Of a stretch of 64,000 nt of DNA, positions 11,479-22,509 are shown piece after piece. The stretch covers positions 26,537,179-26,601,178 of the forward strand of contig OX246749.1 in the NCBI GenBank assembly GCA_945910005.1. Direction: 5' to 3'. The first letter of the stretch is position 1. Each line of letters starts with the position of its first letter. Position numbers and translations under genes: made by a program. The notes beneath the pieces were generated by a model. It made no database searches. It was not told the DNA's origin and was given only the letters and a program-made list of their open reading frames with translations. This DNA comes from Isoperla grammatica (Eukaryota > Arthropoda > Insecta > Plecoptera > Perlodidae).

Positions 11479-12365
11479 GGGTTGCGTCCTACAGCCTCAC
11501 CATGACCCCGGACTACAGTGGAGTTCCGCGGGAGTTTATACTCCAACCTTTTAGGTAGTTTTCTTGGTACACCCCTAGAGCAAAGTCCAGTCGAGCAATT
11601 ATCTCCATTCAAACTCGAGCAAAGGACGAGGAATTCAGATGACTGAATATGATAATGTGTTACTTGTTCCTCTCCATTAGACAGGTATTTGGTAATTCCC
11701 AGGTATAATGCACTTGTTTACTAATGTTTTTTTTTACTTTGAGATATACTCAATAATTAGAGTTAAATTCGATTTAATTCAAATTTGCAGATCTTTCTCA
11801 TACAGATTACTTTTTTGATTTCATGTCTACGACAACAATTGACCATTTACGCCGTGGAATGAAACGATTAAATACATTAGTAAGAGCTCGTAAATGGCGT
11901 TGTTTTTGTCCTACAGACAAAAAAATTAAAACATTTTCCATCAAAATTAAAACTTGCTACCAATTTTGCAACATTTGCATTAAAACACATTATTTTGCTA
12001 CTATTCATAAATGTATTTGGCAAAAAGACAGCAATTATTTTAATAGCTATAGCCATGTCATGTTTTCATTCAATGTGCATGAATGCCTCACATTCTTCAA
12101 GGCGATGAGGTCCGATCGTTCTTGGAAAACAAGAAATCCCAGGGTAGCTTATCTTTCAACGTATCTAAGGGTGTCCAAAACGACGGGAAAATGGTGTGGC
12201 CATGGGGTAAACTCCCGCGGAACTCTACTGTACGTGCGAGTATCCCAAGCCCTCCAGACTGTGACCTTCACCTGCTTTGCTGGCGTAGCCTTAGAGCATA
12301 GATAGTTGCTCATGCATGCTCTAAGGGCGTAGCCCTGGCCGGGTGTCAATTGTATTGCAATGCGA
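11479..12365 (+). pseudogene. Truncated Ig exon A head 1, split by a transposon
   Basis: CTGTGTCTCAG and the first part of exon A (GTCCTACAGCCTCACCATGA) occur at 11479-11515, and the continuation TACGTGCGAGTATCCCAAGC resumes at 12231 after a 715-bp inverted-repeat insertion. The copy ends after the equivalent of codon 40 of exon A and then diverges. A short internal duplication around 12290-12340 repeats GGCGTAGCC. It keeps a 3' splice site but cannot encode an Ig fold. Confidence 0.75.
11516..12230. mobile_element. Mariner-like MITE inserted in the exon A head
   Basis: The left end CAGTGGAGTTCCGCGGGAG and right end CTCCCGCGGAACTCTACTG form inverted arms of about 23 bp with one mismatch in the first 20, flanked by TA at 11514-11515 and 12231-12232. 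The neighbouring paralogous copy at about 12421-12440 reads straight through (GGACTACGTGCG), which supplies the empty site and confirms a TA duplication. CAGT termini plus TA fit Tc1/mariner. The frames inside have no transposase motifs. Confidence 0.85.
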
Positions 12366-12379
12366 CATAATTGTGTTTG

Positions 12380-12515
12380 TTCTGTGTCTCAGGGGTGGCG
12401 TCCTACAGCCTCACCATGACCCCGGACTACGTGCGAGTATCCCAAGCCCTCCAGACTGTTACCTTTACCTGCTCTGCTGACGTAGCCCTGGCCGGGTGTC
12501 AGTTGTATTGCAACG
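12380..12515 (+). pseudogene. Truncated Ig exon A head 2
   Basis: A second acceptor-plus-exon-head copy (TGTGTCTCAG then GGGTGGCGTCCTACAGC) runs to GGGTGTCAGTTG and breaks off at the same point as head 1 and as the two heads in cassette 2. It lies immediately upstream of intact exon A with a spacing of about 150 bp. It is a tandem duplication of the intron/exon junction, not a full exon. Confidence 0.8.
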
Positions 12516-12545
12516 CGACATAATTGTGTTTGTTCTGTGTCTCAG

Positions 12546-12905
12546 GGGTGGCGTCCTACAGCCTCACTATGGCCCCGGACCACGTGGGGGTATCGCAAGC
12601 CCCACAGACTGTTACCTTTACCTGCTCTGCTGGTGAAGCCCTGGCCGGGTGTCAGTTCACGTGGCGGGACGAGAATGGCAAGGAAGGTCCACTGCTGGAT
12701 CTTAGTCGGGGGTCTCTGTCCCAGGCCAACTCTACCCATCTGACCTCTGAGCTCACCGGCTACAGCTACAGCGGCCGGGGTCTGGGGGCGGGGGACTGCG
12801 GGGTCGCCCTGGAGGTGACGGGCTGTAAGATGTGGATGGTTGCTTGTCGAGTCCGAGCCGGGAACGGTGGCTGGAGCTACGCCTGGGCTGACCTCTATAC
12901 TGCCT
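12546..12905 (+). CDS. Ig-like domain exon A (cassette 1)
   Basis: The exon is bounded by acceptor TGTCTCAG (AG 12544-12545) and donor GTGAGTTT at 12906. Its 360 nt, phase 1-1, encode one V-like Ig domain. Visible landmarks are B-strand Cys in TFTCSAGE, a CQFTWRDENGKEG strand pair, LTGYSYSGRGLGAGDCGVAL before the F strand, and Cys in MVACRVRAG. The GxGLxxGDCG signature resembles Ig domains of the arthropod Fas3/Beat/Sidestep type, but I cannot name an orthologue. The paralogue A' at 20408-20767 has identical length and about 85 per cent similar residues. It would follow the signal-peptide exon in frame. Upstream truncated heads offer competing 3' splice sites. Confidence 0.75.
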
Positions 12906-14206
12906 GTGAGTTTCACTGTTTCCACACACTTGAGCGCGTTGTGTGGCTCGTTGGTCTAGTGGGTTTAGTTTATTACTGATTCCAATGCAGAAGCATAAGG
13001 GCTAGATTTCCGGTTCGGGGTGTTTTTCATTTTTGGAACTTTACTTTATCTCTGTATGATAAAGGGAAAATAATAATCCGCATGAGATACATTTAAGAAA
13101 ATAAACTTTTAAGCGGACAGTAGGTCTATAATATAATACACAAATTTTAATTTAACAAATATAAACCGATCAGCATGAAATTACCTACACGAATACATCA
13201 ACACCTAAATATTACACTTTAAGTTTTAAATATTTTGATGTTTTTTTTTTTAACACATTCTGTTTTTAAGTAAAATTTTACCGGGCTCCGAATGGGTTTT
13301 TAAAATTCATGTAGTAAACGTTAAATAAAATATTTAACAAACTTGTTACGTATCGATTTAGTGAAAAAAATTGAAACGTTGAAAAAGAAGGGAATTTAAG
13401 TTTAAAAAATAAATATTGACCAGAACATTTTAATTTATAAACCCCGATTCATCAGTTTTTAACGTCAGTAATTATGATCGTATTTTAAAAACAAGTTTCA
13501 AAGCTTCGGTATTGGTTTTTTATAATTGAAAACGTTAGTGCAATATTAATAACACACAAAATGGATATGCATTCAGTGTAATTAGCTTGTAACTACCATA
13601 CAGTTTTATTTTTTATCGTTTGGATTCTGAATCGTACTTGAGCCCCTTTGGAGAACGGTAAAATTGTATAAAATGACAGAATGACAAACTTTTAAAACAA
13701 TTCACATGTAACATAAAGGTGTTGATGTACGTTAACGTGTGTCCACAATTTCATTTTGATATGTTCACATTTGTTAAATTTTTTATTTTTTATTATATAA
13801 TGCACCTTAAAAGCTAATTTTAATTAAATTACTCCATGCTGATAAAAGCGGATTTAAAATATGTTATGGTGCTCAATTTTCTGATGACAATGATGCCATA
13901 AAACCTATTATTGCAATTTTTTTTGGGTTTAGTCAAATTTCCCTAGATTAATAATACTAGTCTAGGTGGAACCGGGGTCTTGTAACCGATATAGCAAGGA
14001 TTGACAAAAATAACATTAAAATGTGTCCTACGGAAAACCATCTCTACTACGTATGAGAGAGTTCGTCGTTGCCTACAAGGTAAACTTTCAAAAATAATAA
14101 CACAAATTAAAATACCAAAAAAAAAAAAAAAAAAAATTAACTAAAAATCAGCAAGTTGATTATTGTAACCGAGTTGGTATAGACTCTAACACAAACATCA
14201 CTATAG
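12906..14206 (+). other. Intron between exons A and B
   Basis: AT-rich sequence that aligns with 20768-22034 and 28565-29368 in cassette 2, including GATTCCAATGCAGAAGCAT near the start and CTCAATTTTCTGATGACA near 13870. No genes or elements were recognised, apart from a poly-A run near 14118-14136. It serves as the uninterrupted reference copy for insertions in cassette 2. Confidence 0.6.
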
Positions 14207-14557
14207 GAGTGTTGTACATCTGCTCCCTGGTTACAGACTATAGCCCCTTCTCTCACACCCTGACACCGAGGGAGGCCGTCGTTCTCCAGGGCGGGGAGGC
14301 GAGGTTCATGTTGAAGGCGCAGGAACCGTTGGACGCGTGCAGCTTCTACCCGCCAGGCCAGTATCTTGACTTCGACCAGAGATCCAAGTCTGCCGACAGC
14401 GCCGGCCGGCGTCGCTACCTGGGGGCTGGACTGCAGAGCGGCGAGTGCGGTCTGGCTGTGAGCAACGTCAGCGAGGAGGACAACGGGCCGGTCAGGTGTT
14501 GGTTCAGCCCGCCTGGGAACAAGGATGAACACAGATACATGACTCTCATTGTAGCAA
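14207..14557 (+). CDS. Ig-like domain exon B (cassette 1)
   Basis: The exon is bounded by acceptor CACTATAG and donor GTAGGTTT at 14558. Its 351 nt are phase 1-1. The product has Ig-like features: LTPREAVVLQGGEARF at the N-terminal strands, Cys in LDACSFYPPG, GAGLQSGECGLAVSNVSEED before the F strand, and Cys in PVRCWFSP. The motif GxGLxxGECGLxxxxVxxxDxG is shared with domain A, so both belong to one Ig subfamily. The paralogue B' at 29369-29719 has the same length but reads GPVRGYIS where this copy has GPVRCWFS, so the F-strand Cys is lost there. One predicted N-glycosylation site (NVS) is visible. Position between A and C and the matching phase place it in the same transcript. Confidence 0.75.
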
Positions 14558-14834
14558 GTAGGTTTACCAACAAGACTACCACTTTGTCACGGTTCGGTCA
14601 ATGAATGGTCAAGACTCACGGCAGCTACAACAATCTGTTTTAGGAACTACTTTACCTTATTGTGATGGTTCTATTAATAACAAATAAATTTTAATTAAAA
14701 TAATAATAAAAACATAAATAGAGTTTTACATTTAATAATACAAAACTTGAATACAGTTAAGTGATAATTTGAATATGATTTACCCAAATAATAACTCCGA
14801 TGACAGAACCTATCTATCTTCAATGCACGTGAGC
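14558..14834 (+). other. Intron after exon B
   Basis: AT-rich, aligning with 29720-29944 in cassette 2. No features were recognised. Confidence 0.5.
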
Positions 14835-16365
14835 GTTATGTTATGGGGTCTTTTATTGTATTGGGGCGTGACACACATTGTGACTAGTTGTAGCTAGACC
14901 CCCACTGTGAGGTGTTTTTACAATGGTAATTATACGTCTAAATCAACTGAAACCATATTCGACCTCCTATCTGATAAACTAACAAAGATATGGGCCCTTT
15001 TGTTGTATAAGGGCCTAACACATTGTGACTAGTTGTAGCTAGACCCCCACTGTGAGGTGTTTTAAGAACAGTAATAATACGTCTAAATCGACTGAGCCCA
15101 TATTCGAACTCCTATATGTAAAACTGACTTGAGATATGGGCCCTTTTGTTGAATTAGGGCCTAACACACATTGTGACTAGTTGTAGCTAGACCCCCACTG
15201 TGAGGTGTTTTAAGAACAGTAATAATACGTCTAAATCGACTGAGCCCATATTCGAACTCCTATATGTAAAACTGACTTGAGATATGGGCCCTTTTGTTGA
15301 ATTAGGGCCTAACACACATTGTGACTAGTTGTAGCTAGACCCCCACTGTGACTGTGTTTTAAGAACAGTCATAATACGTCTAAATCGACTGAAACGATAT
15401 TCGACCTCCTATCTGTAAAACGGACTGAGATATGGGCCCTTTTATTGTATTAAGGCCTAACACACATTGTGACTAGTTGTAGCTAGACCCCCACTGTGAG
15501 GTGTTTTTAGAACGGTAATTGTACGTCTTAATCGACTGAAACCATATCCGACCTCCTATCTGTAAAACTGACTGAGATATGGACCCTTTTATTGTATTAG
15601 GGCCTAACACACATTGTGACTAGTTGTCGCTAGACCCCCACTGTGAGGTGTTTTAAGAATGATCATCATACGTCAAAAACAATTCAAACTCTTTCCGACC
15701 TCGTATCTGAAAAATCGACTGGGATATGAGCCCTTTTGATAAATTAGGGCCTAACACACATTGTGACTAGTTGTAGCTAGACCCCCACTGTGAGGGGCTT
15801 TTAAAACGGTAATCATATGTCAAAAACGATTTAAACTAATTCCGACCTCCTATCTGTCAAACTGGCTGAGATATGGGCCCTTTTGATATATTAGGGCCTA
15901 ACACACATTGCGACTAATTTTAGCTGACCCCCCTTTAAGAAGTGTATTTAGAACGGTAATCATAAGTCATAATCGACTGAAACCATATCCGACTTCCTAT
16001 CTGTAAAACAGACTGAGATATGGGCCCTTTTGTTGTAGTGGGGCCTAACACACATTGTGACTAGTGATAGCAAGACCGCCACTGTGAGGTGCTATTTAAA
16101 AAGGTAATCATACGTCAAAACGATTAAAACAACTTTCGACCACCTATCTGTAACACTGGTTGAGATATGGGCCCTTTTGTTGCATTATTCCTAACTTATA
16201 TTGTGACTAGTTGTATAGGAAGACCCTATATGTGAGCTGTTTTTAAAATCTTAATCATACGTCTTAATCGATTGAAACCCTTTCCGACCTTCATTCTGTA
16301 TAATTAGCTGAGATGTCGGCCCTTATGTTGCATTGGGGCCTGACACGTACTGTAAATAGTAGTGA
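14835..16365 (+). repeat. 146-bp tandem repeat, about 10 units
   Basis: The phrases CTAGACCCCCACTGTGAGGT and GATATGGGCCCTTTTGTTG recur about every 146 bp, with divergence rising toward the 3' end. In cassette 2 the same intron position (29945-30165) holds only a little more than one diverged unit, so the array expanded in cassette 1 after or around the cassette duplication. Non-coding. Confidence 0.9.
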
Positions 16366-16386
16366 CCCACCCTAAGTGATTTAACA

Positions 16387-18891
16387 CAGCCACCTGTGAG
16401 CTGCACGAGGCTAAATGATTGTATGTCACAGTTTTGCTATGTCATGCTTTAGGTCCCCCCAGTGCACCAACCCTGAGTGTTGTCTACACGGCCACCTGTG
16501 AGCTGCACTAGGCTAGATGAGTGTATGTCTCAGTGTTGCTATGTCATGCTTCAGGTCCCCCCAGCGCACCAACCCTGAGTGTTGTCTACATGGCCACCTG
16601 TGAGCTGCACGAGGCTAGATGATTGTATGTCTCAGTGGTGCTATGTCATGCTTTAGGTCCCCCCAGCGCACCAACCTTGAGTGTTGTCTACACGGCCACC
16701 TGTGAGCTTGACGAGGCTAGATGATTGTATGCCTTAGTGTTGCTATGTCATGCGTTCGGTCCCCCCAGCGCACAAACCCTGAGTGTTGTCTACACAGCCA
16801 CATGTGAGCTGCACGAGGCTAGATGATTGTATGTGTCAGTGTTGCTATGTCATGCTTCAGGTCGCCCCAGCGCACCAACCTTGAGTGTTGTCTACACGGC
16901 CACCTGTGAGCTTCATGAGGCTAGATAATTGTATGTGTCAGTGTTGCTATGTCATGCTTCAGGTCCCCTCAGCGCACCAACCCTGAGTGTTGTCTACACG
17001 GCCAACTGTGAGCTGCACGAGGCTAGATAATTGTATGTGTCAGTGTTGCTATGTCATGCTTTAGGTCCCCCCAGCGCACAAACCCTGAGTGTTGTATACA
17101 CAGCCACATGTAGCTGCACGAGGCTAGATGATTGTATGTCTCAGTGTTGCTATGTCATGCTTTAGGTCCCCCCAGCGCACCAACCCTGAGTGTTGTCTAC
17201 ACGGCCACCTGTGAGATGCATGTGGCTAGTTAATTGTATGTGTCAGCGTTGCTATGTCGTGCTTCAGATCCCTCCAGCGCACTAACCCTGAGTGTTGTCT
17301 ACACGACCACCTGTCAGCTGCACGAGGCTTGATGATTGTATGTCTCAGTGTTACTATGTCATGCTTCAGGTCCCCCCAGTGAACGAACACTGAGTGTTGT
17401 CTACACGGCCACCCGTGAGCTGCACCAGGCTAGATGATTGTATGTCGAAGTGTTGCTATGTCATGATTCAGTTCCCTCCAGGGCAATAACCCTGAGTGTT
17501 GTCTACACGACCACCTGTGAGCTGCACGAGGCTAGATGATTTGCTATGTCATGCGTCAGGTCTCCCCAGCGCACTAACCCTGAGTGTTGTCTACACGGCC
17601 ACCTGTGAGCTACACAAGGCTAAATGATTGTATGTCTCAGTGTTGCTATATCATGCTTCAGGTTCCTCATACGCACCAACCCCGAGGGTTGTCAACACGG
17701 CCACCTGTGAGCTGCACGCGGCTAGATGATTGTATGTCGCAGTGTTTCTATGTCATGCTTCAGGTCCCCCCAGCGAACCACCCCTGAGTGTTGTCTTCAC
17801 GGCCACTTGTGAGCTGCACCAGGCTAGATGATTGTATGTCTCAGTGTTGCTATGTCATGCTTCAGTTCCCCCCAGGGCAATAACCCTGAGTGTTGTCTAC
17901 ACAGCCACCTGTGAGCTACACGAGGCTAGATGATTGTATGTTTCATTGTTGCTTTGTCATGCTTCAGGTCCCCCCAGCGCACCAACCCTGAGTGTTGTCT
18001 ACACGGCCACCTGTGAGCTGCACGAGGCTAGATAATTGTATGTCTCAGTGTTGCTATGTCATGCTTCAGGTCCCCCCAGCACACCAACCCTGAGTGTTGT
18101 CTACACGGCCACCTGTGAGCTGCACGAAGCTAGATGATTATATGTCTCAGTGTTGCTATGTCATGCTTCAGGTCCCCCCAGCGCACCAACCCTGAGTGTT
18201 GTCTACACGGCCACCTGTGAGCTGTACGAGGCTTGATGATTGTGTGTCTTAGTGTTGCTTTGTCATGCTTTAGGTCCCCCCAGCGCACCAACCCAGAGTG
18301 TTGTCTACACGGCCACCTGTGAGCTGCACGAGGCTAGATAATTGTATGTCTCAGTGTTGCTATGTCATGCTTCAGGTCCCCCCAGCACACCAACCCTGAG
18401 TGTTGTCTACATGGCCACCTGTGAGCTGCACGAGGCTAGATGAGTGTATGGCTCAGTGTTGCTATGTCATGCTTCAGGTCCCCTATATGCACCAACCCTG
18501 AGTGTTGTCTACACGGCCACCTGTGAGTTGCAAGTGGCTAGTTGATTTTATGTCTCAGTGTTGCTATGTCATGCTTCAGATCCCCCCAGCGCACCAACCC
18601 TGAGTAATTTCTACACGGCCACCTGTGAGCTGCACGACGCTAGATGAGTGTATGGCTCAGTGTTGCTATGTCATGCTTCATTTCCCCCCTCCCCCAGCGC
18701 ACTAGCCCAGAGTGTTGTCTACACGGCAACCTGTGAGCTTGACGAGGCTAGATGATTGTATGCCTTAGTGTTGCTATGTCATGCGTTCGGTCCCCCCAGC
18801 GCACCAACCCTGAGTGGTGTCTAAACGGCCACCTGTGTGCTGCACGAGGCTAGATGATTGTATGTCTCAGTGTTGCTATGTCATGCTTCAG
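16387..18891 (+). repeat. 102-bp array of exon C acceptor-plus-head units, about 24 copies
   Basis: Each unit reads as a 3' splice site (TCATGCTTCAG or close variants), then GTCCCCCCAGCGCACCAACC and the next bases of exon C, then CACCTGTGAGCTGCACGAGG and an intron-like stretch back to the next acceptor. Compared with intact exon C, every unit lacks the same 15 nt between two copies of CACGG (AGGCCAGCGTCACGG). The 45 nt from acceptor to CACCT are open in the phase used by the gene and are followed by GTGAGC, a usable donor sequence, leaving a 57-nt intron-like remainder. The units therefore look like microexons with introns, or decoy acceptors. Most units keep AG and GT. A few have GG or other changes. 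Confidence 0.85.
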
Positions 18892-19203
18892 GTCCCCCCA
18901 GCGCACCAACCCTGAGTGTTGTCTACACGGAGGCCAGCGTCACGGCCACCTGTGAGGTGAAGGGGGCTCGTCCTGTCGCCAACATATCTTGGATCCTGGG
19001 AGATGACGTCATCCGTGAGGACTGGGTGGTCTCTCTTGACAATCATCAGGATGCTTGGAGGTGGCCCTGGATGAAGGGATCTGTCATGCAGGGACTCACA
19101 CTTACCTTGCAGACTAAGGACAATGGCAAGGTCCTCAAGTGTGTTGTATCTCATGTGGCCTTTGCCCGGCCGTTGGAGGCGACGGAGACGATCTTATTCA
19201 CTG
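18892..19203 (+). CDS. Ig-like domain exon C (cassette 1)
   Basis: The exon lies between acceptor GCTTCAG (AG 18890-18891) and donor GTAAGTTA at 19204. Its 312 nt are phase 1-1. The domain is C2/I-like: a Pro-rich start (GPPSAPTLSVVYTEASVT), Cys and Trp in TCEVKGARPVANISW, ILGDD, a KDNGKVLKCVVSH F strand with the second Cys, and a closing LEATETI strand. The ARPVxxISWxxGD run is typical of second or third Ig domains of insect Beat/Sidestep/Fas3-like proteins. The paralogue C' at 32203-32517 is one codon longer. It is the last Ig exon of cassette 1 and sits at the end of a long array of its own duplicated 5' end. Confidence 0.8.
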
Positions 19204-20005
19204 GTAAGTTATGTTTGTATATATCTTGTGTAGAATTGATATTTTCCCAGTTTGATGCTGCTTCCCTCCATCGCTTTGTGACCTCCACTTACCCCCGTTA
19301 CAACCCGACAATCATATCATATTTACACACTTTTCATATTATATTATTCAAAATCAGTCATGTTTGTTATGCTTGGGTTTTGGGTACGTAACAACGGGGT
19401 AAAACTTCAAACTATGTCGAACTAAAGACATCTGCTCACTTCACCTTCCTCCCAATGAGCGTCGTCGAAGATGTATAATTCGTACCTTATGAAACCGATT
19501 ATGACATTGAAGTAGAAATCTTGTTATTTCTGTTGATTGATGAATGCTAAGTCAAGTTTGTCGCACAGATTTATTTCTGTTAGGGGTTCCCAGGTTTCCT
19601 AGCTAATCTAAGCTCGATGCCAACATTTCGAGTCTATCGATCGACCTTGATGTCCTATCGACCAATATAGTAGAGGGTATGAATAAACGATAACAGTGCA
19701 GTCATTGTCGTTATCAATTTGATTGCTTTACATTGTGTAGAAAAAAGGTGTATATCTTCTGAGCTTAGTCTAAAATTGCCACGTCTAATGATGATGGTGA
19801 CAATCTACACTGAATTGCACTGACAAATCTGGTCAAATAAACATCAGACTTCTACTAGCTTAGCTGTTGAGTCTTAAAACAATGTGTGATTTCTCTCTTG
19901 CTACATCAATAGAAGTAGAAGTTTAAAGTTGCAGTATTATTTGTTAACGTTAGGCTAAACATTTCCCCAACAATATCATACATAAAACATTTGCTTTGGT
20001 TTTAG
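19204..20005 (+). other. Intron after exon C
   Basis: Aligns with 32518-32652 and 34294-34951 in cassette 2 (for example GTTTGTTATGCTTGGGT and TCGAGTCTATCGATCGACC). It is the empty-site copy for a solo LTR and a Helentron-like element present only in cassette 2. No other features. Confidence 0.6.
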
Positions 20006-20058
20006 AAGCAGTTAATGCGACTACGTCGCTTGCAGTCAGCAGCGCTACACCTAAATAA
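20006..20058 (+). CDS. Candidate short terminal exon, cassette 1
   Basis: After acceptor TTGGTTTTAG the phase-1 frame reads AVNATTSLAVSSATPK and stops at TAA (20056-20058). The homologous stretch in cassette 2 (34952-35019) is conserved at the same place and phase. An Ala/Ser/Thr-rich segment after the last Ig domain would be a stalk or secreted C-terminus. The stop makes it terminal if used. Skipping it would allow C to join A'. No transcript evidence, so moderate to low confidence. Confidence 0.4.
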
Positions 20059-20094
20059 ATAATTAAATAAACAAACAAAATAAAATGGTGTTCT

Positions 20095-20395
20095 GTGTCT
20101 CAGGGGTCACGTCCTACAGCCTTTAGATGACCCCGGACTACGTGCGAGTATCCCGAGCCCTCCAGACTGTCACCTTCACCTGCTCTGCTGGAGTTGCCCT
20201 GGCCGGGTGTCAGTTGTTTTGCAACGCGACATAATTGTATTGTTCTGTGTCTCAGGGGTGGCGTCCTACAGCCTCACCAAGACCCCGGACTACATGCGAG
20301 TATCCCGAGCCCTCCAGACTGTCACCTTCACCTGCTCTGCTGGCGTTGCCCTGGCCGGGTGTCAATTGTATTGCAACGCGACATAATTGTATTGT
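20095..20395 (+). pseudogene. Two truncated exon A heads, cassette 2
   Basis: Two tandem acceptor-plus-head copies begin at about 20104 and 20254, each with TGTGTCTCAG, GTCCTACAGCC and GCGAGTATCCCGAGCCCTCC, and each breaking at GGGTGTCAGTTG or GGGTGTCAATTG followed by GCAACGCGACATAATTG. The period is about 150 bp. Their number and breakpoint match the two heads before exon A in cassette 1, so the duplication predates the cassette duplication or the copies have been homogenised. Confidence 0.8.
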
Positions 20396-20407
20396 TCTGT
20401 GTCTCAG

Positions 20408-20767
20408 GGGTGGCGTCCTACAGCCTCACCATGACCCCGGACAACGTAAGAGCATCCGAAGCCCTCCACACATTCACCTACACCTGCTCTGCTGGTGTAG
20501 CCCTGACCGGATGTCAGTTCACGTGGCGGGACGGGGAGGGCAAGGAAGGTCCACTGCTGGATCTTAGTCGGGGGTCTCTGTCCCAGGCCAGCACTTCCCA
20601 TCTGACCTCTGAGCTCACCGGCTACAGCTACAGCGGCCGGGGTCTGGGGGCGGGGGACTGCGGGGTCGCCCTGAAGGTGACGGGCTATAAGGTGTGGATG
20701 GTCGCTTGTCGAGTCCGAGCCGAGAACGGTGGCTGGAGCTACGCCTGGGCCGACCTCTATGCTGAAG
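20408..20767 (+). CDS. Ig-like domain exon A' (cassette 2)
   Basis: Acceptor TGTGTCTCAG (AG 20406-20407) and donor GTGAGTTT at 20768 delimit 360 nt in phase 1-1, the same length as exon A. The product keeps the Cys of YTCSAGVALTGC, the GRGLGAGDCGVAL motif and the Cys of VACRVRAENGG. Differences from A cluster in the N-terminal strands (DNVRASEALHTFTYTC versus DHVGVSQAPQTVTFTC) and near the middle. This suggests either a six-Ig protein or alternative use of two three-Ig cassettes. All phases are compatible with either. Confidence 0.75.
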
Positions 20768-22034
20768 GTGAGTTTCATTCTTTCCACACACTTGAGCGCG
20801 TTGTGTGGCTCGTTGGTCAAGTGGGTTTAGTTTATTCCTGATTCCAATGCAGAAGCATTAGGGCTTGATTCCCGGTTCGTGGTGTTTTTTTATCATTTTG
20901 AACTTTACTTTATCCTTGGATGGTGTAGGGGAAATTACAATAATCCACATGATATAAATTTAAGAAAATAAGCTTTTAGGCGGACAGTAGGGTCTTGATA
21001 GTAAAATTATTTAAATTTTACAAATATAAACTGATCAGCCTGAAAATACTTACACAAATACATCAGCATCTTAATTTTTACACTGTAAGTTCCTTAATTT
21101 TTTTTTTTATTTCACATTCTGCTATAAGTACACTTTTACCGGGCTTCAAAACGGCTTTTAACATTCATGAAGTAACTAAAGAATAAAATTTAAAAAAGGG
21201 TTAGGTATGAATTTGATACACTTAACATAAACACGTATCGATTAAGTGAAAAATTATTATTGAGGTGAAAAAGAAAGGAATTTAAGTAAAAAACAATATT
21301 GAACGTACATTTTCATTTAAAACCCCGATTTATCGGTCTTTAACCTCAGTAATTATGAACGTATTTTAAAATGTTGAAGAGATTTGGTTGAACAGTGAAT
21401 AAGTTCTTCTCGCCCCTATCGTAAAAAGTGTAAGGGCAAGAAAAGAAGATTTGTTTTAAAGAGTGTCCTTAATATAATATAGCTGAAGGCTTTATTTGCA
21501 AAAATACCACACAAACGTAACTAATGTATTACAGGTGGGCAGGAAGTTATTTTTAATGGAAAACTTCAATGTTAATTTCCCATTGAATTATAAATTAACC
21601 TTTTTTAAGATCAAGGTGAAAGATTCATTGAAAGAGAACCCATTACTTTCGAAACAATTCTCTTCTAATTTTCGGAGTTGTTCAAAACGCAAAGTTTCAA
21701 AGCTGAGGTATTGGTTTTTTATAATTAAAAATGTAAGTGCAATATTAATAACACACTTAATGGATACGCATGTAGTGTAATTAGCTTGTAATTACCATAC
21801 ATGATTTTACTTTTTTATCGTTTGCTTTCTGAATTGTATTTGAGCCCGTTTGGGAAACGGTAAAATTGTATAAAAAGATTGAATGTGTTAAAAAAAGTCG
21901 GAAAATTGTCGTAAACGTCTAAAACAATAAGCATGTAATATTAAGGTGTTGATGTACGTGTGTCCACAATTTCATGTTGATATTATATAATGTTCCCTTA
22001 AAAGCTTATTTTAATAAAATTACTCCATGCTGGC
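20768..22034 (+). other. Intron after exon A', first part
   Basis: AT-rich sequence aligned with the cassette 1 intron. Homology breaks at about 22034 (ACTCCATGCTG) and resumes at about 28565, so 22035-28564 is inserted relative to cassette 1. No genes in this stretch. Confidence 0.6.
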
Positions 22035-22049
22035 AGTAGCGCCGGAAGT

Positions 22050-22180
22050 TCAACTTGTTAGGGGGGGCACATGAAGGCAGTGACGTATCCGAGAATGGAC
22101 CATGGGGGGGGAATATCGCAACCAGGAAGGAATCTGGGGCGAAAGCTTCATCCGCCGGAGGCCTTTTTCCAAAGGCAATT
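22050..22180. repeat. Dispersed repeat fragment
   Basis: The GTGACGTATCCGAGAATGG and CCGCCGGAGGCCTTTTTCC region resembles 5800-5850 (GCCGGAGGCCTTTTC). A fragment of an unnamed element at the left edge of the inserted block. Confidence 0.4.
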
Positions 22181-22509
22181 TTTTTCACATGTGACGTTTG
22201 AAACGTTTGTGAACACGTTTCAGAATTGTACAATATCAAAAAGAGTATTTATTTATTTAATCAGTACATTACAGGTAATTGCAATTGGTAAATAGATGTA
22301 ATCCGGTAAGCTGCCCTCAAAAACATAGTTTGACCGAGAGCAGATGCCAGGGTTATATTGTACTTCTATAATAGCCATCCATGTTTCTAATGAAACTCTT
22401 AATTCTTCTATCTTTTTCTTAGTGAATTTGGGTATGAGTCAAGAGATATCGGATTTCTTTATCATGTGAAGTCTTGACACAGGCGTCCCTAAGATTGGAA
22501 ACGGTTCCT

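Noticed and set aside
12975..13025. SINE head near GATTCCAATGCAGAAGC in the A-B intron
   Set aside because: It shares a short phrase with the SINE at 28755 but lacks a proper B-box and the body; too weak.
16387..18891. CRISPR-like array (regular units of about 100 bp)
   Set aside because: Units are head-to-tail copies with no unique spacers, and the genome is eukaryotic; they are copies of an exon junction.
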